A stretch of 64,000 nt of DNA. Origin: Dokdonella_A sp051958935 (GTDB lineage: Bacteria; Pseudomonadota; Gammaproteobacteria; Xanthomonadales; Rhodanobacteraceae). This document shows positions 57,886-64,000 of this stretch, in pieces. Location of the stretch: the NCBI RefSeq assembly GCF_051958935.1, contig NZ_JBQCFP010000023.1, positions 62,001 through 126,000 on the forward strand, given 5' to 3'. The position numbers and the translations under genes are program-made. The first letter of the stretch is position 1. Each line of letters opens with the position of its first letter. The notes under the pieces were generated by a model. It saw only the letters and a program-made list of their open reading frames with translations. It was not told the DNA's origin and searched no databases.

Positions 57886-58694
57886 CAGTCCACCGTGCGG
57901 CGAAAGTCGAGGTCGTAGCGCGCGCCGCCGGTCAGCGCGTGCAGGCGCAGGTTGGTGATGCGGATCGGCGCGCCGGGCGCGACGTCGGCGACGTTCGACT
58001 CGGCCATCTCGGCCGGATCGATGATCGTGACGCCGCCACCGCCGAGCACTTCGAGCACGTTGTCGGGGCCGACCACGCCTGCGGTCGCGGGGTCGAGGCC
58101 GAGGCCGAGCGCGAACGGATTGAGCGCGAGGGCCGCGAGCAGGCGGCCGAGGCGATCGCTCGCGTGACCACCCTGGTCGATGACGACGCGGTTGGTGAGG
58201 CCGAGACCCGGAGCGAAATTCGCGCCGCCGCCGCGCGGCGTCGCGCCCTCGGCGCCGTGCGTGAGCATGTGCTCGCACAGGATCGCCGCGCCACCGGCGC
58301 AGCCGGCGACCGCCATGCCTTCGGCATTGCGCCGGCGGATCGCGCGGGCGAGCGCGGTGCCACCGACGAGCGTGGACAGGCGCAACGGCTGGTCCGACAT
58401 GAGCATGACGAGCTGCGCGTGATCGACCGCGTCGAGCAGGGTGCGCGGCTCGGCATCGGCGCGCGTGCGCAGCAGCGCTCGCCGCACGACCCCGGCACCC
58501 GCCGCGTACATGCTGCTTTCGAGGTCCGACTCCGCATCGGCGTCCTCCGTCGCGACGAGCATGACCACGCGCGGCTGCGCGCCGAGCAGTGCGAACAGGC
58601 GCGCGAGCAGGCGCGTGCCACGCTCGTCCGCGTCGAGTTCGCCGCAGGCGATGATCAGGCCACGGTGGCGATCGGGCGCAAACTTGGCCGGCAT
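57885..58694 (-). CDS. cyanophycinase-like protein lacking the catalytic serine
   Basis: 269-residue protein of the peptidase S51/cyanophycinase fold. The nucleophile elbow normally reads G-T-S-A-G-A; here it is VAGCAGGAAIL (Cys132, Ala133), so the catalytic Ser is absent and Cys132 is one position before it. Other family segments are kept: LIIACGELDADERGT, VVMLVATEDAD, VVIDQGGHASDRLGRL with the His, and a C-terminal AxGVVGPDNVLEVLGGGGV-like stretch. It may be an inactive or altered hydrolase, or act through Cys132. No cyanophycin synthetase is nearby. It is coupled to the GNAT gene downstream. Confidence 0.85.
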   Translation of the reverse strand: MPAKFAPDRHRGLIIACGELDADERGTRLLARLFALLGAQPRVVMLVATEDADAESDLESSMYAAGAGVVRRALLRTRADAEPRTLLDAVDHAQLVMLMSDQPLRLSTLVGGTALARAIRRRNAEGMAVAGCAGGAAILCEHMLTHGAEGATPRGGGANFAPGLGLTNRVVIDQGGHASDRLGRLLAALALNPFALGLGLDPATAGVVGPDNVLEVLGGGGVTIIDPAEMAESNVADVAPGAPIRITNLRLHALTGGARYDLDFRRTVD

Positions 58695-59026
58695 CGGTGT
58701 CTCGCAGTGGAAGTCCGCCACCGAGTATAGCGAGGATGGCGACGCTGCCTGCGTGATCGCGCCTTCACGCGCCGGGATGTCCGCCCATGGCTTCGTTCGC
58801 TGCGGCGAAAGAAGCATGGCGCGGCCAACCCGCACAGCGTGTCGAGGAGCGGAATGGTCCGCACGGTGAGCAAGGCTCACCCTCATCAAAGCGCGCGACT
58901 CCTGGCACGGCGTTTGACGACGTCGCCAATCCCGCCGCGCGATTGACGACGCGCCGCGACCGGAGGACATTCGCCTCCCCGGCGCGGGCGCGCCGGGCAC
59001 AAGACGCTACGAACGGGGAGACAGCC
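58695..59026. other. 332-base divergent intergenic region
   Basis: No gene is apparent. It holds a short palindrome GGTGAGC-AAG-GCTCACC (58865-58881) and two TTGACGACG boxes 33 bases apart that could be -35 elements for the plus-strand unknown gene. Nothing else was recognised. Confidence 0.5.
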
Positions 59027-59638
59027 ATGCTCGCAACCTGGTTGATGAAACGTTCCCTCGCGGTTCCGCTGCTCGTGCTGTGCGCCGCGACCGCGGTCGC
59101 CGCCGACAAGGGCAAGACCGCGGACACGATCCACACCGACAAGGCCAAGGCCGAAGGCAAGGCGCCTTCCGACGCCGATCTCATCGCGAGCGCGATGAAG
59201 GCCGCACCCGCGAATGTCGCGAAGGACGCGACCGTGGTCGGCATGGATGCGAGCGGCATGCGCACGCTGCGCAAGGGCAGCAATGGCTTCACCTGCATGC
59301 CCGACAATCCCGCGACGCCGGGCCCGGACCCGATGTGCATGGACGCGAACGCGATGGCGTGGATCCATGCCTACCTCGAACACAAGGATCCGCCAAGCGG
59401 CAAGGTCGGCTTCATGTACATGCTCGCGGGCGGCACCGACGCGAGCAACACCGATCCGTACGCGGCCAAGCCCGAGGGCGACAACCACTGGATCAAGACC
59501 GGCCCGCACGTGATGGTCGTCGGCGCGGACGCGAGCTTCTACGACGCGTATCCGAAATCGGCCGATCCCGACACGTCACAGCCGTACATCATGTGGGCCG
59601 GCACCAAGTACCAGCACCTGATGGCGCCGGTGCACTGA
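59027..59638 (+). CDS. exported protein of unknown function
   Basis: 203-residue protein with a signal peptide (MKRSLAVPLLVLCAATAVAA) and no known domain recognised. Mature features: KAAPANVAKDATVVGMDASG, MRTLRKGSNGFTCMPDNPAT, MCMDANAMAWIHAYLEHKDP, VGFMYMLAGGTDASNTDPYA, GPHVMVVGADASFYDAYP and WAGTKYQHLMAPVH. Only two cysteines. The Met/His/Asp-rich stretches may bind metal, but this is a guess. GGGGAG lies before ATG 59027. It is followed after 20 bases by the first of two imperfect direct repeats. Confidence 0.8.
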   Translation: MLATWLMKRSLAVPLLVLCAATAVAADKGKTADTIHTDKAKAEGKAPSDADLIASAMKAAPANVAKDATVVGMDASGMRTLRKGSNGFTCMPDNPATPGPDPMCMDANAMAWIHAYLEHKDPPSGKVGFMYMLAGGTDASNTDPYAAKPEGDNHWIKTGPHVMVVGADASFYDAYPKSADPDTSQPYIMWAGTKYQHLMAPVH

Positions 59639-59657
59639 CCCGGCACCGCGGAGCGGC

Positions 59658-59712
59658 GACTCGCGGTCACGCGTGGTCGCACCCATGTGCGTTTCGCGCC
59701 GCTGTGTCCCGC
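59658..59712. repeat. 55-nt direct repeat, copy 1
   Basis: GACTCGCGGTCACGCG...CCGC copy matching 59832-59888 in about 51 of 55 aligned bases, with one 2-base gap. It lies between the unknown exported gene and the HMG-CoA lyase gene. Confidence 0.65.
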
Positions 59713-59831
59713 CCTACTCGATGTCCCGTAGGCTGGGACGTAGCGGCATGAATCCTGGATGGCTGCGAGGCAGCCGGCCGCGAGTCCCATCGGGCGCCAC
59801 GGCGCACACGCGCGAATCGCGGTCTCGGCGT

Positions 59832-59888
59832 GACTCGCGGTCGCGCGTGGTCGCACCGATGTGTGTGTTTCGCGCCGCTGCGTCCCGC
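59832..59888. repeat. 57-nt direct repeat, copy 2
   Basis: Second copy, same orientation, 174 bases after copy 1 start, ending 3 bases before the lyase stop. The 119 bases between include a TAGGCTGGGACG segment resembling the 45.5-kb repeats. Confidence 0.65.
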
Positions 59889-59890
59889 AC

Positions 59891-60787
59891 TTACGCGTTC
59901 ATCGCGCGGGCGACGCGGCTCGAGGTCGTACGTCCGAGTTGCTCGCTGAGCCACAGCCCTGTCGCGACGAGCGCGGGCAGGTCGATGCCGGTGGCGATGC
60001 CCATGCCCTCGAGCATATAGACGACGTCCTCGCTCGCGACATTGCCGGTCGCGCCCTTCGCGTACGGACATCCTCCGGTGCCGGACACGGAACTGTCGAC
60101 GACCGCGACGCCTTCCTCGAGGCAGGCGAGGATGTTCGCGAGTGCCTGGCCGCGCGTGTCGTGGAAATGCACCGCGAGCGCGCCGATCGGCACCTCGCCC
60201 GCGACGGCCCGCAGCATTTCACGCGCCTTCAGCGGCGTGCCGATGCCGATCGTGTCGCCGAGCGAGACTTCGTAGCAGCCCAGATCGTGCAGGCGCCTGG
60301 CGACACGAACGACGTCGGCGACCGCCACGTCGCCCTGGTACGGGCAGCCGAGCACGGTGGAGACGTAACCACGCACGCGCACGCCGTCGGCAGCCGCGCG
60401 TTCGAGCACGGGCATGAAGCGTTCGATCGATTCGTCGATCGATGCGTTGATGTTCTTGCGGTTGAACGCCTCGCTGGCCGCGGTGAAGATCGCGACTTCG
60501 CGAGCACCGACTTCGCGTGCGCGCTCGTAGCCCTGCAGGTTCGGCACGAGCACGGGGTAGGCGACGCCGTCGCGCCGCGTGATCCCGGTGAACACCTCGG
60601 CCGCGTCGGCGAGCTGCGGTACCCACTTCGGGCTCACGAAGCTCGTGGCCTCGATCGTGCGCAGCCCGGTCGCCGACAGGCGATCGATGAGCTCGATCTT
60701 GGTCGCGGCCGGGACGATCGCCTTCTCGTTCTGCAGGCCGTCGCGCGCGCCGACCTCGACGATGCGGACCGCGCCGGGCGTGCTCAT
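59891..60787 (-). CDS. hydroxymethylglutaryl-CoA lyase
   Basis: 298-residue TIM-barrel enzyme that cleaves HMG-CoA to acetoacetate and acetyl-CoA, the last step of leucine degradation. EVGARDGLQNEKAIVPAATK has the metal-site Asp and Arg; HFHDTRGQALANILACLEEG the catalytic His; GGCPYAKGATGNVASEDVVY the catalytic Cys region. ATG 60787 overlaps the upstream lipoprotein stop (ATGA). It lies in the same orientation as the MCC subunit gene 1 kb upstream, in line with a leucine cluster. Confidence 0.94.
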   Translation of the reverse strand: MSTPGAVRIVEVGARDGLQNEKAIVPAATKIELIDRLSATGLRTIEATSFVSPKWVPQLADAAEVFTGITRRDGVAYPVLVPNLQGYERAREVGAREVAIFTAASEAFNRKNINASIDESIERFMPVLERAAADGVRVRGYVSTVLGCPYQGDVAVADVVRVARRLHDLGCYEVSLGDTIGIGTPLKAREMLRAVAGEVPIGALAVHFHDTRGQALANILACLEEGVAVVDSSVSGTGGCPYAKGATGNVASEDVVYMLEGMGIATGIDLPALVATGLWLSEQLGRTTSSRVARAMNA

Positions 60788-61455
60788 CGGCGCGGCTCCT
60801 GCGCGGCGCCGTGCTGCAGTCGTCGTTCGACGTCCTCGAGGCCCTCGCGGCTGCGCGTGAACACGAGCGACGGCCTGGATTCGAACAGGTCGTGCCTGCG
60901 CACGAGGTCGAGCATCTGCTGGCGCCCGCCGCGTACGTACACGTGCAGCTCGTTGCGGCTCTTCTGCACGGTGCCGTCGAGCGCGCCTTCGATGACGAGC
61001 CTGGCCGCCTTGGCGTCGTCGACCTTGCGTATTTCGAGCCGATTGCCGCGCACGCGGTACTTGGCGAAGAAGAACGACTTCTGCGGCGGCGGATCGATGT
61101 CGTACGGCGCCTTGAGGTCGACCAGCCCGCGCAGCGCGGTGTCCGAGACGACGACGTAGTCGTCGCCGCGCGCATGCACGAAGTTGATCGGCACGCGGGT
61201 GCGCTTGAGTGGGCCGCCGGCTTCGGGTTGTTCGATCAGCGTGAATGCACAGGCTTCGTCGACCGCGAAGCCGGTCAGGTGACGCTCGCCATCCACCCGG
61301 CGAAGGCCGTCGTCGGCCTCGAACCAGAGTCCCCTCCAGGCGGTGTCGCAGGTTTCGATGTTGTCGCCGAGCGGCGACTCGAAGCGCGTTTCGACGCAGG
61401 CGCCGAGCAGGGCGCAGGCGAGCACGGGAAACAGCAGGCGGATCATCGGGCGCAT
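60784..61455 (-). CDS. predicted lipoprotein of unknown function
   Basis: 223-residue protein with a lipobox (FPVLACALLGACVETRF; Cys about residue 20) so likely outer- or inner-membrane lipoprotein. No known domain recognised. Features: CDTAWRGLWFEADDGLRRVD, KSFFFAKYRVRGNRLEIRKV and NELHVYVRGGRQQMLDLVRR. Its stop overlaps the HMG-CoA lyase start by 4 bases, so it is inside the leucine operon even though no metabolic role is evident. Start at ATG 61455; a second ATG three codons later is possible. Confidence 0.82.
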   Translation of the reverse strand: MRPMIRLLFPVLACALLGACVETRFESPLGDNIETCDTAWRGLWFEADDGLRRVDGERHLTGFAVDEACAFTLIEQPEAGGPLKRTRVPINFVHARGDDYVVVSDTALRGLVDLKAPYDIDPPPQKSFFFAKYRVRGNRLEIRKVDDAKAARLVIEGALDGTVQKSRNELHVYVRGGRQQMLDLVRRHDLFESRPSLVFTRSREGLEDVERRLQHGAAQEPRR

Positions 61456-61507
61456 CGATCGGTACTCCAGGTGTCAGACGGCACGCATCGGTGCGCACGC
61501 GCCTGGC

Positions 61508-61819
61508 TCAGGCGACGACGCTGTGCAGGCCGAGCCAGGTTTCGTCCGAGGTATAGGCTTCGCAGCGGCGATCAAGCGCGGTGTATTCGTCGGCGAACGA
61601 CGCCCTCGCGCGCTCGTAGTCGCCTTCGCTCCGCCAGCGGTCGATCGTGAGCCACGTCGATGGTTCCCCATGCAGGCGCAGCAGCTCGGTGCCCGCGTAG
61701 CCGTCGGCGCGCTCGAACAGGCGCACCCAGTCGCCATGCGGCCCGTAGGCGCGTTCGAAGGCTTGGGCCATTTCCGGATGCACGCGGAAACGCCAGATCG
61801 TCGCGATCATCGTGCTCAC
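61508..61819 (-). CDS. antibiotic biosynthesis monooxygenase (ABM) domain protein
   Basis: 103-residue protein with a single ABM (dimeric ferredoxin-like) domain: IWRFRVHPEMAQAFERAYG, FERADGYAGTELLRLHGEPS and WLTIDRWRSEGDYERAR. Such small proteins act in aromatic or heme-like oxidations or in general redox, with no cofactor visible. GTG start at 61819 overlaps the MCC subunit stop (GTGA). The C-terminal part differs from canonical family members. Confidence 0.85.
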   Translation of the reverse strand: MSTMIATIWRFRVHPEMAQAFERAYGPHGDWVRLFERADGYAGTELLRLHGEPSTWLTIDRWRSEGDYERARASFADEYTALDRRCEAYTSDETWLGLHSVVA

Positions 61820-63831
61820 CCGGCCTTGGCGAGGCGCACGAGCACCGCGTCGGCTTCGACGAAATCACCGGCCGCCGCCTGCACGGCTTCGACGCGGCCC
61901 GCGCGTGGCGCCTTCAGGCTGAGCTCCATCTTCATCGCTTCCATCACGAGCAGTTCGGCGCCCTCGGCGACCTCGTCGCCCGGCTGTGCCTTGACCACGA
62001 CGATGCGGCCGGGCATCGGCGCGACGACGCGATCGCCGCTCGCGGCACTCGCCGTCGCATAGGCGAACGCGGGTGCGTGCGTGAAGCTGCGGCGCCGATG
62101 GCCGTCGTGCAGGGTCAGGCGCTCGTCGTCGAGCACGATGCGCCAGCGCCGGGTCACGCCGTCGATGGCGGCTGACAGCATGCCCTCGTGCAGCGACGCG
62201 CGTTCGACTTCGACGTGCGTGTCGCCGGCATCCAGCCGGTAGCGTCCGTTCGCGCCGTGCGCACCGACTACGACGCGCGTGCCACGGTCGAGCAGGGCGA
62301 CGATGCGCCTGCCCGGATGGCCGAGGCGCCAGCCGTCGGCGTGCGCCCACGGCGAGTACGGATCGCCGGAGGCCCGTGCGAGTTGCGGCACCGCCGCTTC
62401 CTCGTGCAGCAGCCACGCGGTCGTGGCGGCGAACAGCTCGAGCGGATCCTCGCCGGGCTCCGCGCGCGGCGCGAGGAACTCGTCGAGATGGCGGTCGAGG
62501 TAACCGGTGTCGATGCGGCCTTCGACGATCGCCGGGTGGCGCACGAGCCGTTCGAGGAACTCCACGTTCGACTTCGGCCCGACCACGGCGCAGGCGGCGA
62601 GCGCTTCGCGCATGCGCACGAGCGCGGCATCGCGCGTGATGTCCCACGTGATGAGCTTGGCGATCATCGGGTCGTAGAAGATCGTGACGGCGTCGCCCTC
62701 GATCACGCCCGAATCGATGCGCACGTGCGCGGAAGGCGCCGGCAGGTGCAGCTTCTCGAGCGTGCCCGAACCGGGCAGGAAGCCCTGTTCCGGGTCTTCC
62801 GCGTACAGGCGCAGTTCTATCGCGTGACCGTTGGCGGGCACCGATTTGTTGCGGACCAGCGAGCCCGGCAGTTCCTCGCCGGCGGCGACGCGCAACTGCA
62901 GCTCGACGAGGTCGAGGCCGAGCACCATCTCGGTCACCGGATGTTCGACCTGCAGGCGCGTGTTGATTTCCATGAAGTAGAAATCGCCCGCAGGGCCGAC
63001 GATGAACTCGACCGTGCCCGCGTTGACGTAGTCGAGCGCGCGGGCTGCCGCGACCGCGGCGTCGCCCATCTTCTCGCGCAACGACGTCGTCATGAAGGGC
63101 GAGGGCGTTTCCTCGAGCACCTTCTGGTAGCGGCGCTGGGCCGAGCATTCGCGTTCATTGAGATGGACGATATTGCCGTGGCGATCGCCGAACACCTGGA
63201 ATTCGATGTGGCGCGGCTGTTCGATGTAGCGCTCGAGCAGCACGCGGTCGCGGCCGAAGGCGTTCTTCGCCTCGCGCTGGCAGCTCTCGAGGTTGGCGGC
63301 GAATTCGTCGGCCGAGCGCACGATGCGCATGCCCTTGCCGCCACCGCCGTGTGCGGCCTTGATCATCAACGGAAAGCCGATGCGCGAGGCTTCGCGGGCG
63401 AGCAGGGCAGGGTCCTGGTCCTCGCCGGTGTAGCCGGGCACGACCGGCACGCCGCGCGCGGCCATGAGTTCCTTCGCGCCGGCCTTCGAGCCCATGCGCC
63501 GCATCGAATCGGCCGCGGGGCCGATGAAGACGAGCCCTGCGCGTTCGACCGCGTCGGCGAAGTCGGCATTCTCGGAGAGGAAACCGTAGCCCGGGTGGAT
63601 CGCCTCGGCGCCGCTCGCACGTGCGACCTCGATGATCGCGTCGCCGCGCAGGTACGAGTCGGCCGGGCGCGGCCCGCCGATCGGCCAGGCGACGTCGGCG
63701 AGACGCGCGTGCTGCGCATCCGCGTCGGCTTCGGAATGCACCGCGACGGTCTCGATGCCGAGGCGGCGGCAGGTGCGGATCACGCGGCAGGCGATTTCGC
63801 CGCGGTTGGCGATCAGGATGCGCTTGAACAT
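61816..63831 (-). CDS. methylcrotonyl-CoA carboxylase-type biotin carboxylase subunit
   Basis: 671-residue biotin-dependent carboxylase alpha subunit. The biotin carboxylase domain has FKRILIANRGEIACRVIRTC, HPGYGFLSENADFADA, the ATP-binding GGGGKGMRIV, and METINTRLQVEHPVTEM-type FMEINTRLQVEHPVTE. The C-terminal biotinyl domain has VMEAMKMELSLKAPRAG with the AMKM biotinylation Lys. Linkage to HMG-CoA lyase favours the methylcrotonyl-CoA enzyme (leucine breakdown) over propionyl- or acetyl-CoA carboxylase, but this cannot be proved from one subunit; the beta subunit would lie beyond the window. ATG 63831. Confidence 0.92.
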   Translation of the reverse strand: MFKRILIANRGEIACRVIRTCRRLGIETVAVHSEADADAQHARLADVAWPIGGPRPADSYLRGDAIIEVARASGAEAIHPGYGFLSENADFADAVERAGLVFIGPAADSMRRMGSKAGAKELMAARGVPVVPGYTGEDQDPALLAREASRIGFPLMIKAAHGGGGKGMRIVRSADEFAANLESCQREAKNAFGRDRVLLERYIEQPRHIEFQVFGDRHGNIVHLNERECSAQRRYQKVLEETPSPFMTTSLREKMGDAAVAAARALDYVNAGTVEFIVGPAGDFYFMEINTRLQVEHPVTEMVLGLDLVELQLRVAAGEELPGSLVRNKSVPANGHAIELRLYAEDPEQGFLPGSGTLEKLHLPAPSAHVRIDSGVIEGDAVTIFYDPMIAKLITWDITRDAALVRMREALAACAVVGPKSNVEFLERLVRHPAIVEGRIDTGYLDRHLDEFLAPRAEPGEDPLELFAATTAWLLHEEAAVPQLARASGDPYSPWAHADGWRLGHPGRRIVALLDRGTRVVVGAHGANGRYRLDAGDTHVEVERASLHEGMLSAAIDGVTRRWRIVLDDERLTLHDGHRRRSFTHAPAFAYATASAASGDRVVAPMPGRIVVVKAQPGDEVAEGAELLVMEAMKMELSLKAPRAGRVEAVQAAAGDFVEADAVLVRLAKAG

Positions 63832-63839
63832 GGGCGGCT

Positions 63840-64000
63840 TCAGGCTTGCGGAGCGTGGCAGACGGCTTCGATGTTGTGGCCGTCGGGATCGAACACGAAG
63901 GCGCCGTAATAGTGCGCATGATAGTGCGGGCGCAGGCCCGGTGCGCCGTTGTCCCGTCCACCCGCGGCGAGTGCGGCGCGATGGAACGCGTCGACCGCCG
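63840..64000 (-). CDS. VOC/glyoxalase-family protein, 5'-truncated by window edge
   Basis: Only the C-terminal 53 codons are inside the window and the frame is open at the window edge. The sequence reads AVDAFHRAALAAGGRDNGAP, then HYHAHYYGAFVFDPDGHNIE and ends AVCHAPQA, the usual end of a VOC (glyoxalase/dioxygenase fold) protein with metal-site His and Glu. The stop lies 8 bases upstream of the MCC subunit start, so it is likely the preceding gene of the same transcript. Confidence 0.85.
   Translation of the reverse strand, partial: AVDAFHRAALAAGGRDNGAPGLRPHYHAHYYGAFVFDPDGHNIEAVCHAPQA

Overview
The window is a contiguous piece of a high-GC gammaproteobacterial chromosome. The gene content points to Xanthomonadales, most likely Rhodanobacteraceae/Lysobacteraceae. 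The signs are an Oar-like TonB receptor in a LacI-led glycan locus, the edd-eda pair, a MerC protein next to a ZnuD-like receptor, ribosomal protein THX, a DUF1501/DUF1800 pair, a mtnB-mtnD-mtnC salvage cluster, and REP-like GTGGGAGCGGCTTCAGCCGC elements. This is inference from gene families; no 16S rRNA is present. No prophage, full insertion sequence or CRISPR array was seen.

Layout. 1-13.6 kb: Entner-Doudoroff genes edd (5' truncated) and eda run into a long opposite-strand glycan operon. In transcription order this is lacI, TonB receptor, GH144-type glycosidase, ABC solute-binding protein, two permeases and a discoidin-domain glycosidase. A 20-bp perfect palindromic operator lies before lacI, and the last five genes are chained by 4-bp start/stop overlaps. 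13.6-17.3 kb: a zinc block with a ZnuD-like receptor and a MerC-like protein divergent around a Zur-like box, followed by a CDF exporter. 17.4-24.6 kb: THX, a cold-shock protein with a strong terminator, PhzF-like, CorA-like, rhomboid, 5'-nucleotidase, a deacetylase-like protein and glutaryl-CoA dehydrogenase. 24.6-33.2 kb: CAP protein, GNAT, GST, fused ketoacid dehydrogenase E1, nucleotide cyclase-FHA and DUF1501/DUF1800. 33.3-39.1 kb: murB, pyrD, a small membrane protein, cytochrome c, ALDH7-type dehydrogenase, LigB-type dioxygenase and tRNA-Arg(CCT). 39.3-43.9 kb: membrane-anchored C13 (legumain-like) protease, methionine salvage genes with an inserted PH-domain gene, and a HiPIP. 44-54 kb: rmuC, two APC permeases, Nudix, a beta-propeller-like protein, efpL/yeiP, an OafA-type acyltransferase and an SDR. 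54.3-64 kb: an S8 peptidase, a 161-bp MITE-like element, GNAT and cyanophycinase-like genes, an unknown exported protein, then leucine-degradation genes (HMG-CoA lyase, methylcrotonyl-CoA carboxylase alpha subunit) and the end of a VOC gene.

How genes work together. The glycan operon looks like a complete outer-membrane to cytoplasm route, except that it has no ABC ATPase. GcdH and the ALDH7 enzyme both belong to lysine/aminoadipate catabolism; HMG-CoA lyase and the MCC subunit belong to leucine catabolism. The points most worth a second look are: mtnB with a good Shine-Dalgarno but an apparent ATC start; a shared [IL][FY]x[DN]GF[DE] motif in three exported proteins; a MITE-like repeat whose terminal repeat supplies a gene's stop codon; a cyanophycinase homologue without the catalytic serine; and the Zur-type box between a ZnuD-like receptor and a MerC protein.
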